Part shown: positions 6,588-12,906 of the stretch, one piece after another
Layout of the letters: each line of letters begins with the position of its first letter
Numbering within the stretch: position 1 is the first letter of the stretch
NCBI GenBank assembly: GCA_004557245.1
Contig: SFEL01000027.1
Coordinates: 1 to 13,283 of the forward strand
Direction of reading: 5' to 3'
Length of the DNA stretch: 13,283 nt
Origin: Clostridiales bacterium
Lineage (GTDB): Bacteria; Bacillota; Clostridia; Christensenellales; CAG-138
Translations under genes and position numbers: made by a program
The notes under the pieces: model-generated
The model's input: only the letters and a program-made list of their open reading frames with translations
Told to the model about the DNA's origin: nothing
Database searches by the model: none

Positions 6588-6959
6588 TTACTTGATCTCG
6601 CAGGTAGCGCCAACTTCCTTGAAGGCGGCGGCGATCTTCTCGGCGTCTTCCTTGGAGATGCCTTCCTTGACGGCCTTGGGGGCGTTGTCTACGACTTCCT
6701 TGGCTTCCTTCAGGCCCAGGCCGGTCTGCTCGCGGACGACCTTGATGACCTTGATCTTCTCGGGGCCGACTTCCTTCAGGATTACGTCGAACTCGGTCTT
6801 CTCTTCAACTGCCTCAGCGGCGGCGGCGGGGCCGGCTACTGCAACGGCGGTGGCGGCGGCGGATACGCCGAACTCCTCTTCAAGAGCCTTTACCAGGTCG
6901 GCCAGCTCCAGAACGGTCATGGCTTTGATATCTTCAATAAACTGTTCCTTGTTAAACAT
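6588..6959 (-). CDS. rplL: ribosomal protein L7/L12
   Basis: 123 residues. L7/L12 dimers form the mobile stalk of the 50S subunit and recruit and activate translational GTPases. The N-terminal dimerisation domain (about 1-33, LADLVKALEEEFGV) is joined by an Ala/Val/Pro-rich hinge (about 34-52). The conserved C-terminal domain follows (FDVILKEVGPEKIKVIKVVR...TGLGLKEAKEVVDNAPK). AGGAGG lies upstream of the ATG. It is 44 bases after rplJ and is the last gene of this unit. A strong terminator follows and rpoB does not. Confidence 0.97.
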   Translation of the reverse strand: MFNKEQFIEDIKAMTVLELADLVKALEEEFGVSAAATAVAVAGPAAAAEAVEEKTEFDVILKEVGPEKIKVIKVVREQTGLGLKEAKEVVDNAPKAVKEGISKEDAEKIAAAFKEVGATCEIK

Positions 6960-7003
6960 TGTTTGATCCTCCTGTTAATATTTTGTATTTTGTCAGGCTG
7001 CGA

Positions 7004-7513
7004 TTACTCGGCAGCGTTCTCGCCCTTCTTGGCGATCTGGTCCAGCACGATGGCAAGGCCGGAAATGGGGGACATCATGCTGCCAAGCATTCTGGAGAGC
7101 AGCACCTCGCGGGAGGGCAGGTCGGCCAGAGTGTTGACTGCTGCGGCATCGGATACGGTACCGTTGATGATACCGCCCATGATCTCGCACTTCTTGTACT
7201 TCTTGATTGCGTCTTTTAATACCTTGGCAGGGGCGACGGGATCTTCGTGACCGAACGCGAAGGCGTTGGGGCCTTTCAGCATGGTGTGGAAGCTGTCGTC
7301 GATACCGGCGGCGCGGGCGGCGCGGGAAACTATGTGGTTCTTGAGAACGACGTATTCAACGCCTGCCTTGCGCATATCGCTGCGAAGATTGGTTACTTCT
7401 TCCGCATTGAGTCCGCGGTAATCGAAAACTATTACAGACTGGGCGTTGGCGATCTTCTTGCTGATTTCCTCGACCTGCGCAGCCTTTGCCTGAATGTTCT
7501 GAGCATTTGCCAT
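7004..7513 (-). CDS. rplJ: ribosomal protein L10
   Basis: 169 residues from the ATG at 7513, with AGGAGG seven bases upstream. An in-frame TTG start at 7549 would fall in the leader terminator and is rejected. L10 binds 23S rRNA and carries the L7/L12 dimers at the stalk base. Visible family features are VIVFDYRGLNAEEVTNLR (27-44), VEYVVLKNHIVSRAA (52-66) and LKGPNAFAFGHEDPVAPAKVL (79-99). The C-terminal helix (GLAIVLDQIAKKGENAAE) is where L7/L12 docks. It is probably autoregulated by the L10 leader and attenuator directly upstream. Confidence 0.96.
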   Translation of the reverse strand: MANAQNIQAKAAQVEEISKKIANAQSVIVFDYRGLNAEEVTNLRSDMRKAGVEYVVLKNHIVSRAARAAGIDDSFHTMLKGPNAFAFGHEDPVAPAKVLKDAIKKYKKCEIMGGIINGTVSDAAAVNTLADLPSREVLLSRMLGSMMSPISGLAIVLDQIAKKGENAAE

Positions 7514-7528
7514 GGTTTCACCTCCTAT

Positions 7529-7560
7529 AAAAATTAAATCCTTTGCCAAAAGACAAAGGA
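7529..7560 (-). terminator. rplJL attenuator (leader terminator)
   Basis: On the minus strand TCCTTTG and CAAAGGA (7554-7560 with 7539-7545) form a 7-bp stem with an eight-base loop, followed by TTTAATTTTTAT. It sits between the L10 leader and the rplJ ribosome binding site, the place of the leader terminator in Firmicutes rplJL units. A leader segment GCCAAAGAC (7631-7639) can pair with GTCTTTTGGC across the loop (7545-7554) with one bulged base, which would compete with the hairpin. Confidence 0.75.
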
Positions 7561-7640
7561 CGAAACCTGCATGTGACGCACGATGCTGTATTTCATCACC
7601 TCGGCAGGATTTACGCTTTCGCTACCGGCTGTCTTTGGCA
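7561..7640 (-). ncRNA. L10 leader (autoregulatory mRNA structure)
   Basis: The minus strand reads GCCAAAGACAGCCGG, then a GCGAAAGC turn, then TAAATCCTGCCGAGGTG and later GCAGGTTTCGTCC. The AAGACAGC...AAATCCTGCCGAGG pattern is the signature of the bacterial L10 leader. It mimics the L10-binding site of 23S rRNA so that free L10-L12 complex represses its own synthesis. Placement between the rplJ promoter and the attenuator agrees. Exact ends are approximate. Confidence 0.85.
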
Positions 7641-7657
7641 ATACTTTTTTTGATTTC

Positions 7658-7686
7658 CGCAGGATAGTCTATCAGACTACCCTGCG
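7658..7686. repeat. 29-bp palindrome over the rplJ promoter
   Basis: CGCAGGATAGTCT and AGACTACCCTGCG are inverted 13-base arms (12 of 13 paired) around ATC. The palindrome spans the -10 element and nearly all of the spacer of the rplJ promoter. No T-run follows on the minus strand, so it is not a good terminator for rplK-rplA. It could be a DNA operator. As RNA it would form a hairpin in transcripts reading through from rplA. Confidence 0.8.
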
Positions 7687-7694
7687 ATTGTCAA
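7666..7694 (-). promoter_or_regulatory. rplJL promoter
   Basis: On the minus strand TTGACA (7689-7694), 17 bases, then TAGACT (7666-7671), followed directly by the L10 leader. It lies between the rplA stop codon and rplJ, as in other Firmicutes with a separate rplJL promoter. Confidence 0.75.
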
Positions 7695-7715
7695 GCTTTT
7701 TAGCCCAATTCCCTA

Positions 7716-8405
7716 TCAGAACTTGAGGGCGTTGAACTTTACGCCGGGGCCCATGGTAGTGGACACTACCAGGCTCTTGATGTAGGTGCCCTTGGCGGCG
7801 GCGGGCTTAGCCTTGATGATGGCGTCCATCAGGGTGTTCAGGTTCTCTTCCAGCTTGTCTACGCCGAAGGAAACCTTGCCTACGGGAACGTGTACGATAG
7901 AGGTCTTATCTACGCGATACTCCACCTTACCGGCTTTGATCTCGTGGATCGCCTTGGTGACGTCCATGGTGACGGTGCCGCTCTTGGGGTTGGGCATGAG
8001 GCCCTTGGGGCCCAATACGCGGGCGATGCGGCCAACTACGCCCATCATGTCCGGGGTAGCTACGCAAACATCGAAATCAAACCAGTTTTCGGTCTGGATC
8101 TTCTTTACCAGATCCTCGTCGCCTACATAATCAGCGCCGGCTTCCTGTGCTTCCTTGGCCTTGTCGCCCTTGGCGAAAACCAGAACGCGAACCTTCTTGC
8201 CGGTACCGTGGGGCAGAACCACGGCTCCGCGGACCTGCTGGTCAGCGTGGCGGGGGTCTACGCCCAGGCGGGCGGATACTTCGATGGTCTCGTCAAACTT
8301 TGCCTTGGCGGTGGCGAGTACGGCCTCCAGGCCCTCCCGGGGATCGTACAGCTTCTGCTTATCGAAGGACTTTACGCTATCCTGATATTTCTTTCCGTGC
8401 TTCAT
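7716..8405 (-). CDS. rplA: ribosomal protein L1
   Basis: 229 residues. L1 forms the mobile stalk at the E site of the 50S subunit, and in many bacteria it represses its own operon. The family signature is seen in VLGPKGLMPNPKSGTVT, preceded by VATPDMMGVVGRIAR. The N-terminal half carries LGVDPRHADQQVRGAVVLPHGTG. The protein ends KSLVVSTTMGPGVKFN. The ATG at 8405 has AGGAGG about eleven bases upstream, and the gene is 17 bases downstream of rplK. A palindrome and a new promoter follow it rather than a clear terminator. Confidence 0.97.
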   Translation of the reverse strand: MKHGKKYQDSVKSFDKQKLYDPREGLEAVLATAKAKFDETIEVSARLGVDPRHADQQVRGAVVLPHGTGKKVRVLVFAKGDKAKEAQEAGADYVGDEDLVKKIQTENWFDFDVCVATPDMMGVVGRIARVLGPKGLMPNPKSGTVTMDVTKAIHEIKAGKVEYRVDKTSIVHVPVGKVSFGVDKLEENLNTLMDAIIKAKPAAAKGTYIKSLVVSTTMGPGVKFNALKF

Positions 8406-8422
8406 TTTGAATAGCCTCCTTC

Positions 8423-8848
8423 TTAGTCTACCACTACTACGCCCATGCTGCGGGCGGTGCCTGCTACCATGCTCATGGCCGCCTCTACGCTTGCAGCGTT
8501 AAGGTCGGGCATCTTGAGCTCGGCGATCTCCTTGACCTGAGCCTTGGTGATCTTTGCAACCTTTTCCTTATTGGGCTTGCCGGAAGCGGTCTCGATTCCG
8601 CAGGCCTTCTTGATAAGAACGGCGGCAGGGGGGGTCTTGGTGATGAAGGTGAAGGAGCGATCCTGATAGACGGTAATGACTACAGGGATAATGAGGCCTG
8701 CCTGCTTGGCAGTTTTCTCGTTGAACTCCTTGCAGAAGCCCATGATGTTCACGCCGTGCTGGCCCAGAGCAGGACCTACTGGCGGAGCGGGTGTTGCCTT
8801 GCCGGCGGGGATCTGCAGCTTTACGTAGCCGGTGATCTTCTTTGCCAT
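8423..8848 (-). CDS. rplK: ribosomal protein L11
   Basis: 141 residues, full length. L11 binds the GTPase-associated region of 23S rRNA and takes part in factor binding and the stringent response. The N-terminal domain has the proline-rich KLQIPAGKATPAPPVGPALG followed by QHGVNIMGFCKEFN. The C-terminal RNA-binding domain has DRSFTFITKTPPA and ends in the family signature around KEIAELKMPDLNA...MVAGTARSMGVVV. GGAGGA precedes the ATG. The leader carries a likely L1-binding site, so rplK-rplA is probably repressed by L1. Confidence 0.97.
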   Translation of the reverse strand: MAKKITGYVKLQIPAGKATPAPPVGPALGQHGVNIMGFCKEFNEKTAKQAGLIIPVVITVYQDRSFTFITKTPPAAVLIKKACGIETASGKPNKEKVAKITKAQVKEIAELKMPDLNAASVEAAMSMVAGTARSMGVVVVD

Positions 8849-8872
8849 TGTGTAAGTTTCCTCCTATATATT

Positions 8873-8912
8873 GTGGTGCGAGCGGCTGGCCATGGCGCGG
8901 CCTGCCTCCCAC
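8873..8912 (-). ncRNA. probable L1-binding leader of rplK-rplA
   Basis: The minus strand reads GTGGGAGGC (8904-8912) and, 24 bases later, GCACCAC (8873-8879). This resembles helix 76 of the 23S L1 stalk, where GGUGGGAGGC pairs with a downstream ACCACC. L1 is known to bind such mimics in rplK-rplA leaders. The site lies 24 bases before the rplK ATG, close to the ribosome binding site. The assignment rests on my memory of the 23S sequence. Confidence 0.6.
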
Positions 8913-8982
8913 TTATGCAAGCGCAGATACGCATACATACAAATTGGGTCGTTGGGGGCTTGCCCCTTAATTCTTGCGAAAT

Positions 8983-9504
8983 CTATATTTTTTGGACTGC
9001 GATATAATCCAGCTCCAGCATGTTCTCCTTGCCGAACATGAGCACGGCAAGCTTTACCTTCTGATTCTCGGGGTCCAGTGCCTTGACCGTACCCACGAAA
9101 TTCTCGAAGGGGCCGGAGGTGATACGTACGTTTTCGCCCACCGCCACGTCCAGCTTCAGGGCAATGCGTTCAACGCCCATCGCCGTCACTTCTTCGTCTG
9201 TAAGGGGTATCGGTTTGGATCCGGGGCCTACGAATCCCGTTACGCCGCGGGTATTGCGGACGACATACCAGGTCTTGTCATTCATGAACATCTTCACCAT
9301 GACATAGCCGGGGTAAGTCTTGCGCTTGGTTACCTTGCGCTTGCCGTCCTCCCTGATCTCAACCACCTCTTCGGTGGGGTATTTGACCTCGAGTATCATA
9401 TCCTGGAGGTTGCGGTTCTTAACGGTTTTTTCGAGGTCGGTCTTCACCTTCTCCTCGTAGCCTGAATAGGTATGCGCAACATACCACTTTGCTTCCTCGG
9501 ACAT
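8983..9504 (-). CDS. nusG: transcription termination/antitermination factor NusG
   Basis: 173 residues. NusG binds the RNA polymerase clamp and affects pausing, termination and coupling to the ribosome. The NGN domain (about 5-110) begins KWYVAHTYSGYEEKVKTDLE and has KTYPGYVMVKM and YVVRNTRGVTGFVGPG. The C-terminal KOW domain has GENVRITSGPFENFVGTV. AAGGAGA lies close to the ATG. secE is 29 bases upstream. The 134-base gap to rplK has a small GGGG/CCCC hairpin (8955-8966) without a T-run, so read-through into rplK-rplA is likely. Confidence 0.97.
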   Translation of the reverse strand: MSEEAKWYVAHTYSGYEEKVKTDLEKTVKNRNLQDMILEVKYPTEEVVEIREDGKRKVTKRKTYPGYVMVKMFMNDKTWYVVRNTRGVTGFVGPGSKPIPLTDEEVTAMGVERIALKLDVAVGENVRITSGPFENFVGTVKALDPENQKVKLAVLMFGKENMLELDYIAVQKI

Positions 9505-9533
9505 ACTCTCTCCTTAAATTAACGTTTCCTGAA

Positions 9534-9746
9534 TTACAGGCTTACAAGCAGGCCGAGGCCCTCGCCGAATACCAGATCCAGCGCGTAGATCACTACCGCC
9601 ATCAGCAGGATAAAGGCAATAACAGTAAGCGTATAGGAAACAAGCTCTTTCTTGGTGGGCCAGGAAAGCTTCTTCACTTCGCCGGACACTTCCTTGAAGA
9701 ACTGTCCGAAGCGGCCGGTCTTCTTCTCCTTATTTTCGTTTGCCAT
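9534..9746 (-). CDS. secE: preprotein translocase subunit SecE
   Basis: 70 residues, the short single-helix form typical of Firmicutes. SecE clamps the two halves of SecY in the Sec channel. The amphipathic cytoplasmic segment with the conserved EVKKLSWPTKKEL (23-35) is followed by one membrane helix (about 38-58). AAGGAG lies eight bases before the ATG. It is 19 bases downstream of rpmG and 29 upstream of nusG, the standard rpmG-secE-nusG order. Confidence 0.95.
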   Translation of the reverse strand: MANENKEKKTGRFGQFFKEVSGEVKKLSWPTKKELVSYTLTVIAFILLMAVVIYALDLVFGEGLGLLVSL

Positions 9747-9765
9747 GCTGGTAACTCCTTAAAAA

Positions 9766-9915
9766 TTACTTGGCTTCCTTGTGCAGGGTGTGCTTGCGGC
9801 AGAAGCGGCAATACTTCATGAACTCGATACGATCGGGATCGTTCTTCTTGTTCTTGAAGGTGTTGTAGTTTCTCTGCTTGCATTCGGTGCAGGCCAGGGT
9901 GATCTTAACGCGCAT
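9766..9915 (-). CDS. rpmG: ribosomal protein L33 (zinc-binding form)
   Basis: 49 residues, beginning MRVKITLACTEC and ending RKHTLHKEAK. L33 sits near the E site of the 50S subunit. Two CXXC pairs (Cys9/Cys12 and Cys36/Cys39, the latter as CRFC) make the zinc ribbon of the C+ type. Conserved RNYNTFKNKKNDPDR and FMKYC are present. AGGAGG lies nine bases before the ATG. It is the first gene of rpmG-secE-nusG. Confidence 0.96.
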   Translation of the reverse strand: MRVKITLACTECKQRNYNTFKNKKNDPDRIEFMKYCRFCRKHTLHKEAK

Positions 9916-9991
9916 TTTTTCTTCCTCCTGAGGATTTAACGCAGGACGTGATCTGCGCCCTGACGCTACTATTTTTTCATACCTAAATAAA

Positions 9992-10006
9992 CCCCCACAA
10001 TGGGGG
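9992..10006 (-). other. hairpin at the 5' end of the rpmG transcript
   Basis: On the minus strand CCCCCA and TGGGGG form a perfect 6-bp stem with the loop TTG, followed by TTTATTT. The predicted start of transcription is only a few bases upstream. It could protect the 5' end, or act as a very early terminator for read-through from the upstream gene. A four-codon micro-frame, ATG AAA AAA TAG, follows in the leader. Confidence 0.5.
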
Positions 10007-10017
10007 ATACCTTTAGT

Positions 10018-10046
10018 AATCTACCACAAGTCAAGGGCTCTGTCAA
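10018..10046 (-). promoter_or_regulatory. promoter of rpmG-secE-nusG
   Basis: On the minus strand TTGACA (10041-10046), 17 bases, then TAGATT (10018-10023). The untranslated leader to rpmG would be about 95 bases. Confidence 0.75.
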
Positions 10047-10135
10047 TGAAAAATTCGTTTATTTGCGGGAGTTTTTTTATATTAAAAAGGGCTCTTGTGG
10101 TATATATAAGCGTGTGTGCGTATATGTTGTGGTCG

Positions 10136-10858
10136 CTATTCCTTCCTCACCCTCACCCAGTATCCGCTGCCGTCCCTTGCCCTCAAAAACCTGTCAAACC
10201 CCTTGGGTCTCCTTCCGGGGCGGTACTCTCCCGGCAGGGCGTGTATACGGTATGTGGCTCCCTGCATCCGGGCCTCCCCTTGGAGATAATACCTGTCCGT
10301 GCCCGGGTAGCTTATCCGCTTCCACCGGGAAAACGGGAAGGCCTCCGGAAATGGGTTTACGGCATCCTCGTTCCTGTCCGCCGGTTCCTCCTTAGGCGGC
10401 GCGGACTGCCTGCCCATATCCTGGGGGAAAAGCTCCGCCGCCTTTTGCAGTATTTCCAGCAGCGCCTGGCTCTGGGGCGGCCGCTGTCTGGGCTGCTGCG
10501 GCTGAGACTGCCCCCCGCAAATCTGCCGCTCAGGCGCGGAGGGCTTCTCCGCCGGCCGTTCCTTATCCTGCCGGGGCTTCTCCGGTACCGGCGATCGCAG
10601 CATTATCTCCGCCCTTGCCCGCTCCATCAGCTCTTTCCTGCCTGCAAAGCCGCCCGTAAGCAGCACCGTCCCGTTTTTTACCGCCATTGCCCCCACCGGT
10701 ATAAAGGGAGGCCTTCCTCCCCTGCAGGAATTTCCCTCGCCGTCGAACAGCCACAGCTCCCCGGGCCCGCCGTACTTTACCGCCGCGCCGGACCTGTCTC
10801 CATTTATCTCAAGCAGCGCCTTGCCCGCCCTGCCCGTCATAACCATGAGCCTCTTCAT
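10136..10858 (-). CDS. hypothetical protein with a Pro/Gln-rich linker and conserved-looking C-terminal domain
   Basis: 240 residues from the ATG at 10858, which has GGGGAG seven bases upstream. An ATG two codons earlier lies one base from that site and is less likely. An N-terminal segment (1-88, MKRLMVMTGRAGKALLEING...GTVLLTGGFAGRKELMERAR) precedes a low-complexity, Pro/Gln/Glu-rich linker (about 89-175). The C-terminal domain (about 178-240) reads RWKRISYPGTDRYYLQGEAR, then IHALPGEYRPG and SGYWVRVRKE. The YPG...YYLQG...PGEY...GYW pattern resembles uncharacterised Clostridia proteins, but I cannot name the family. There is no signal peptide or membrane helix. A plus-strand frame over the same bases is Arg/Leu/Pro-rich and lacks domain features, so this strand is preferred. 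No clear terminator follows before the rpmG promoter. Confidence 0.75.
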   Translation of the reverse strand: MKRLMVMTGRAGKALLEINGDRSGAAVKYGGPGELWLFDGEGNSCRGGRPPFIPVGAMAVKNGTVLLTGGFAGRKELMERARAEIMLRSPVPEKPRQDKERPAEKPSAPERQICGGQSQPQQPRQRPPQSQALLEILQKAAELFPQDMGRQSAPPKEEPADRNEDAVNPFPEAFPFSRWKRISYPGTDRYYLQGEARMQGATYRIHALPGEYRPGRRPKGFDRFLRARDGSGYWVRVRKE

Positions 10859-10901
10859 ACGCATACTCCCCGGGTACAGTATTTCTATTGGTATTAAAAT
10901 A

Positions 10902-10910
10902 TGATATAAT
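10902..10910 (+). promoter_or_regulatory. extended -10 promoter of the DUF1461-tsaD pair
   Basis: TGATATAAT contains a perfect TATAAT (10905-10910) with the extended TG one base before it. The -35 region 17 bases upstream is poor (TTTCTA-like), as tolerated for extended -10 promoters. It lies 31 bases before the ATG of the membrane protein. Confidence 0.6.
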
Positions 10911-10941
10911 TTTAAAAATTAGTAGAGACAAAGGAGCTAAT

Positions 10942-11652
10942 ATGCGCCCGCTCAAAATAGCCGCAGCCGTGGTTTGCTGGCTGCTCATAATACTGGCCAT
11001 ACTCTTCACCGTGCTGGATATACAGCTTTCGCCGGAGTCCGGCGCGCAGCAGCGGTTTCTGCGCTTTTATTACGAATACGGCACAGAGGAGAGGTTCGGC
11101 ATAGAGCCCAAGCAATGCGCCGCCGCCCTCATGGCCATGATACAGTACATGCGGGGGCATCGGGACTCCATACAGATAACCGTTAGCGAATACGGCTCTG
11201 CGGTGGAGATGTTCAACCGGCAGGAGATAGACCACATGGTGGACGTAAAAAACCTCTATCAGTCCTTCCGTCTCAGCCAGCCCGCCGCTGTGGCCGCCTT
11301 TGTCATGGTGCTGCTGCTCTCCCTTTCCGAAAGGAGGAAGGGCCGGGGCAGTATAACCTTAAGGTCGCTGGCCGTGGCCGTCATAATATTCTTTATTATA
11401 TTGGGCGCCCTTGGCATATGGGCGTATACCGACTTCACCGCCTTCTGGACAGCCTTCCACCACCTGTTCTTCACAAACGACCTGTGGCTCATGGACCCGG
11501 CGGTATGCCGCATGATACGCATTTGCCCCGAGAGCCTCTTTGCAGGTATGGCGGGCAGCATGGCCGCGTGGTCTGCGGGGCTGATACTCGCCGCCTCTCT
11601 GCTCCTGGCAGCCATTGAAAAGGCGCTCGCCAAAAAACACAAAGCGAAATAA
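10942..11652 (+). CDS. DUF1461 (TIGR01906-type) integral membrane protein
   Basis: 236 residues from the ATG at 10942, with AAGGAG five bases upstream. An in-frame start at 10888 precedes the -10 element and is rejected. Four membrane helices are visible (about 5-27, 112-128, 141-163 and 203-225), with a large loop after the first. Family motifs are FNRQEIDHMVDVKNL (91-105) and FHHLFFTNDLWLMDP (172-186), followed by the ICPESLF region. Biochemical function is unknown for the family. The gene is 11 bases upstream of tsaD and probably co-transcribed. Confidence 0.88.
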   Translation: MRPLKIAAAVVCWLLIILAILFTVLDIQLSPESGAQQRFLRFYYEYGTEERFGIEPKQCAAALMAMIQYMRGHRDSIQITVSEYGSAVEMFNRQEIDHMVDVKNLYQSFRLSQPAAVAAFVMVLLLSLSERRKGRGSITLRSLAVAVIIFFIILGALGIWAYTDFTAFWTAFHHLFFTNDLWLMDPAVCRMIRICPESLFAGMAGSMAAWSAGLILAASLLLAAIEKALAKKHKAK

Positions 11653-11663
11653 GGATATAAGAT

Positions 11664-12728
11664 ATGAATTACAACGAATCCGCCCGACTGGGTCTTGAAA
11701 GGTATCAAAAGGACAGGGACGCACTGCTCCTGGCCATAGAAAGCTCCTGTGACGAAACTGCCGCAAGCGTCCTGCGCGGCCCTCGGGAGGTAGTCTCCAT
11801 GAGCGTTTATACCCAGATACCGCTACACCGCAGGTTCGGCGGCGTGGTACCTGAGCTGGCCTCCAGGAGCCACGTGGAGAAGGTTGGATCCGTAGTTGCA
11901 GACGCGCTGGAAAAGGCCGGCATCACGCTGGACGATATCTCCGCCATAGCCGTCACCTCCGGCCCGGGCCTTGTGGGCGCGCTGCTGGTGGGCGTAAGCT
12001 ATGGGAAAGGGCTGGCCTTCGCCAAGGGGCTTCCTCTCATAGGGGTGAACCACCTTGGCGGACACATCGCCGCCAACTACCTCACCTATCCAGACCTTGA
12101 GCCCCCCTTCATATGTCTCGTAGCCTCAGGCGGTCACAGCCATATAATAGAAGTGCTGGATTACGACAGGTTCAGGCTTCTGGGCCATACCCGGGACGAC
12201 GCTGCGGGCGAGGCCTTCGACAAGGTGGCCAGGGCTCTGGGCCTGCCATATCCCGGCGGCCCCGAGCTGGAGAAGCTTGCCCTTACGGGCGACCCAAAGA
12301 AATACCCCTTCCACTCCGCCCTTAACCATTCCGCGGAGGAGGCGGACTTCAGCTTTTCCGGCATTAAGACCGCCGTTGTGAACCTTATGCACAACGCCGC
12401 TCAGAAGGGCGAGACCCTCTCAAAGGCGGACATTGCGGCCTCCTTCCAGCGGGCCGTATGCGATACCCTTACCCTCAAGGCGGTACACGCCGCAAAGGAG
12501 CATGGCTTTAATACCCTTGCGCTTGCAGGGGGCGTATCCGCAAACAGAGCTCTCCGGAGTTCTTTGGCGCGGGCATGCGAAGAGCAGGGCATACGCTTCT
12601 GCTGCCCGGATTTCAGGTACTGCACGGACAACGCTGCCATGATAGCCTGCGCCGGGCATTACGCCCTCATGGCAGGCCAGCTTTCGGGCCTGGATCTGAA
12701 CGCCGCGCCCGATCTGGAGCTGGTGTAG
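11664..12728 (+). CDS. tsaD: tRNA N6-threonylcarbamoyladenosine synthase subunit TsaD
   Basis: 354 residues. TsaD transfers threonylcarbamoyl from TC-AMP to A37 of ANN-decoding tRNAs, with TsaB and TsaE. The ASKHA fold shows AIESSCDET (24-32), the metal ligands His130 and His134 in VNHLGGHIAAN, LVASGGHSH (152-160), GEAFDKVARALGLPYPGGP (182-200), LALAGGVSANRALR (285-298) and Asp322 in CTDNAAM. The N-terminus is about 18 residues longer than the Escherichia coli form. This start is kept because AAGGAT lies upstream and no better start precedes AIESSCDET. tsaB and tsaE are not in the window. Confidence 0.96.
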   Translation: MNYNESARLGLERYQKDRDALLLAIESSCDETAASVLRGPREVVSMSVYTQIPLHRRFGGVVPELASRSHVEKVGSVVADALEKAGITLDDISAIAVTSGPGLVGALLVGVSYGKGLAFAKGLPLIGVNHLGGHIAANYLTYPDLEPPFICLVASGGHSHIIEVLDYDRFRLLGHTRDDAAGEAFDKVARALGLPYPGGPELEKLALTGDPKKYPFHSALNHSAEEADFSFSGIKTAVVNLMHNAAQKGETLSKADIAASFQRAVCDTLTLKAVHAAKEHGFNTLALAGGVSANRALRSSLARACEEQGIRFCCPDFRYCTDNAAMIACAGHYALMAGQLSGLDLNAAPDLELV

Positions 12729-12729
12729 T

Positions 12730-12906
12730 TTACGGCGCAGCTGTACCCGCTATGACCCCAAGCGCATCTTCTATCAGGCTGAAGAGCGAGCTGAGCACCG
12801 CAAGCTCCTCCGCCGTGTATTCCCCGGCGATGGCATTGTCACAGCTTACGGCAATAAGGTTAAGCTCTTTTCCACGCTCTATCCTGTTTTTGTCTTCCTC
12901 TCTCAT
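12730..12906 (-). CDS. 58-residue hypothetical protein (possibly DUF6774-like)
   Basis: The translation begins MREEDKNRIERGKELNLIAV and ends SLIEDALGVIAGTAAP. A charged N-terminus (1-15) leads to an amphipathic helical region with the pattern EELAVLSSLFSLIEDALGVIA. This recalls small Clostridia proteins annotated as DUF6774 (...LxxLxxLFxxLGDxLxxIAA), so that family is a plausible but unverified assignment. Codon use, including ATA isoleucine, resembles neighbouring genes. No Shine-Dalgarno sequence precedes the ATG. A TATAGT (12912-12917) ends five bases before it, so the mRNA may be leaderless. The stop codon is one base from the tsaD stop on the other strand. Confidence 0.65.
   Translation of the reverse strand: MREEDKNRIERGKELNLIAVSCDNAIAGEYTAEELAVLSSLFSLIEDALGVIAGTAAP

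Noticed and set aside
8931..8980. A separate rplK promoter in the nusG-rplK gap
   Set aside because: TTGTAT-N17-TGCATA is too poor a match, and no terminator follows nusG, so read-through explains expression.
9992..10006. This hairpin as a normal terminator for the unknown gene at 10136-10858
   Set aside because: It lies more than 120 bases past the stop and downstream of the rpmG promoter on the same strand, so as an efficient terminator it would also block rpmG. A leader role is more likely.
10046..10897. Plus-strand 283-codon frame opposite the unknown gene at 10136-10858
   Set aside because: It is dominated by Arg, Leu and Pro, runs through the rpmG promoter region and has no ribosome binding site. 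The minus frame has two compact domains and a ribosome binding site.
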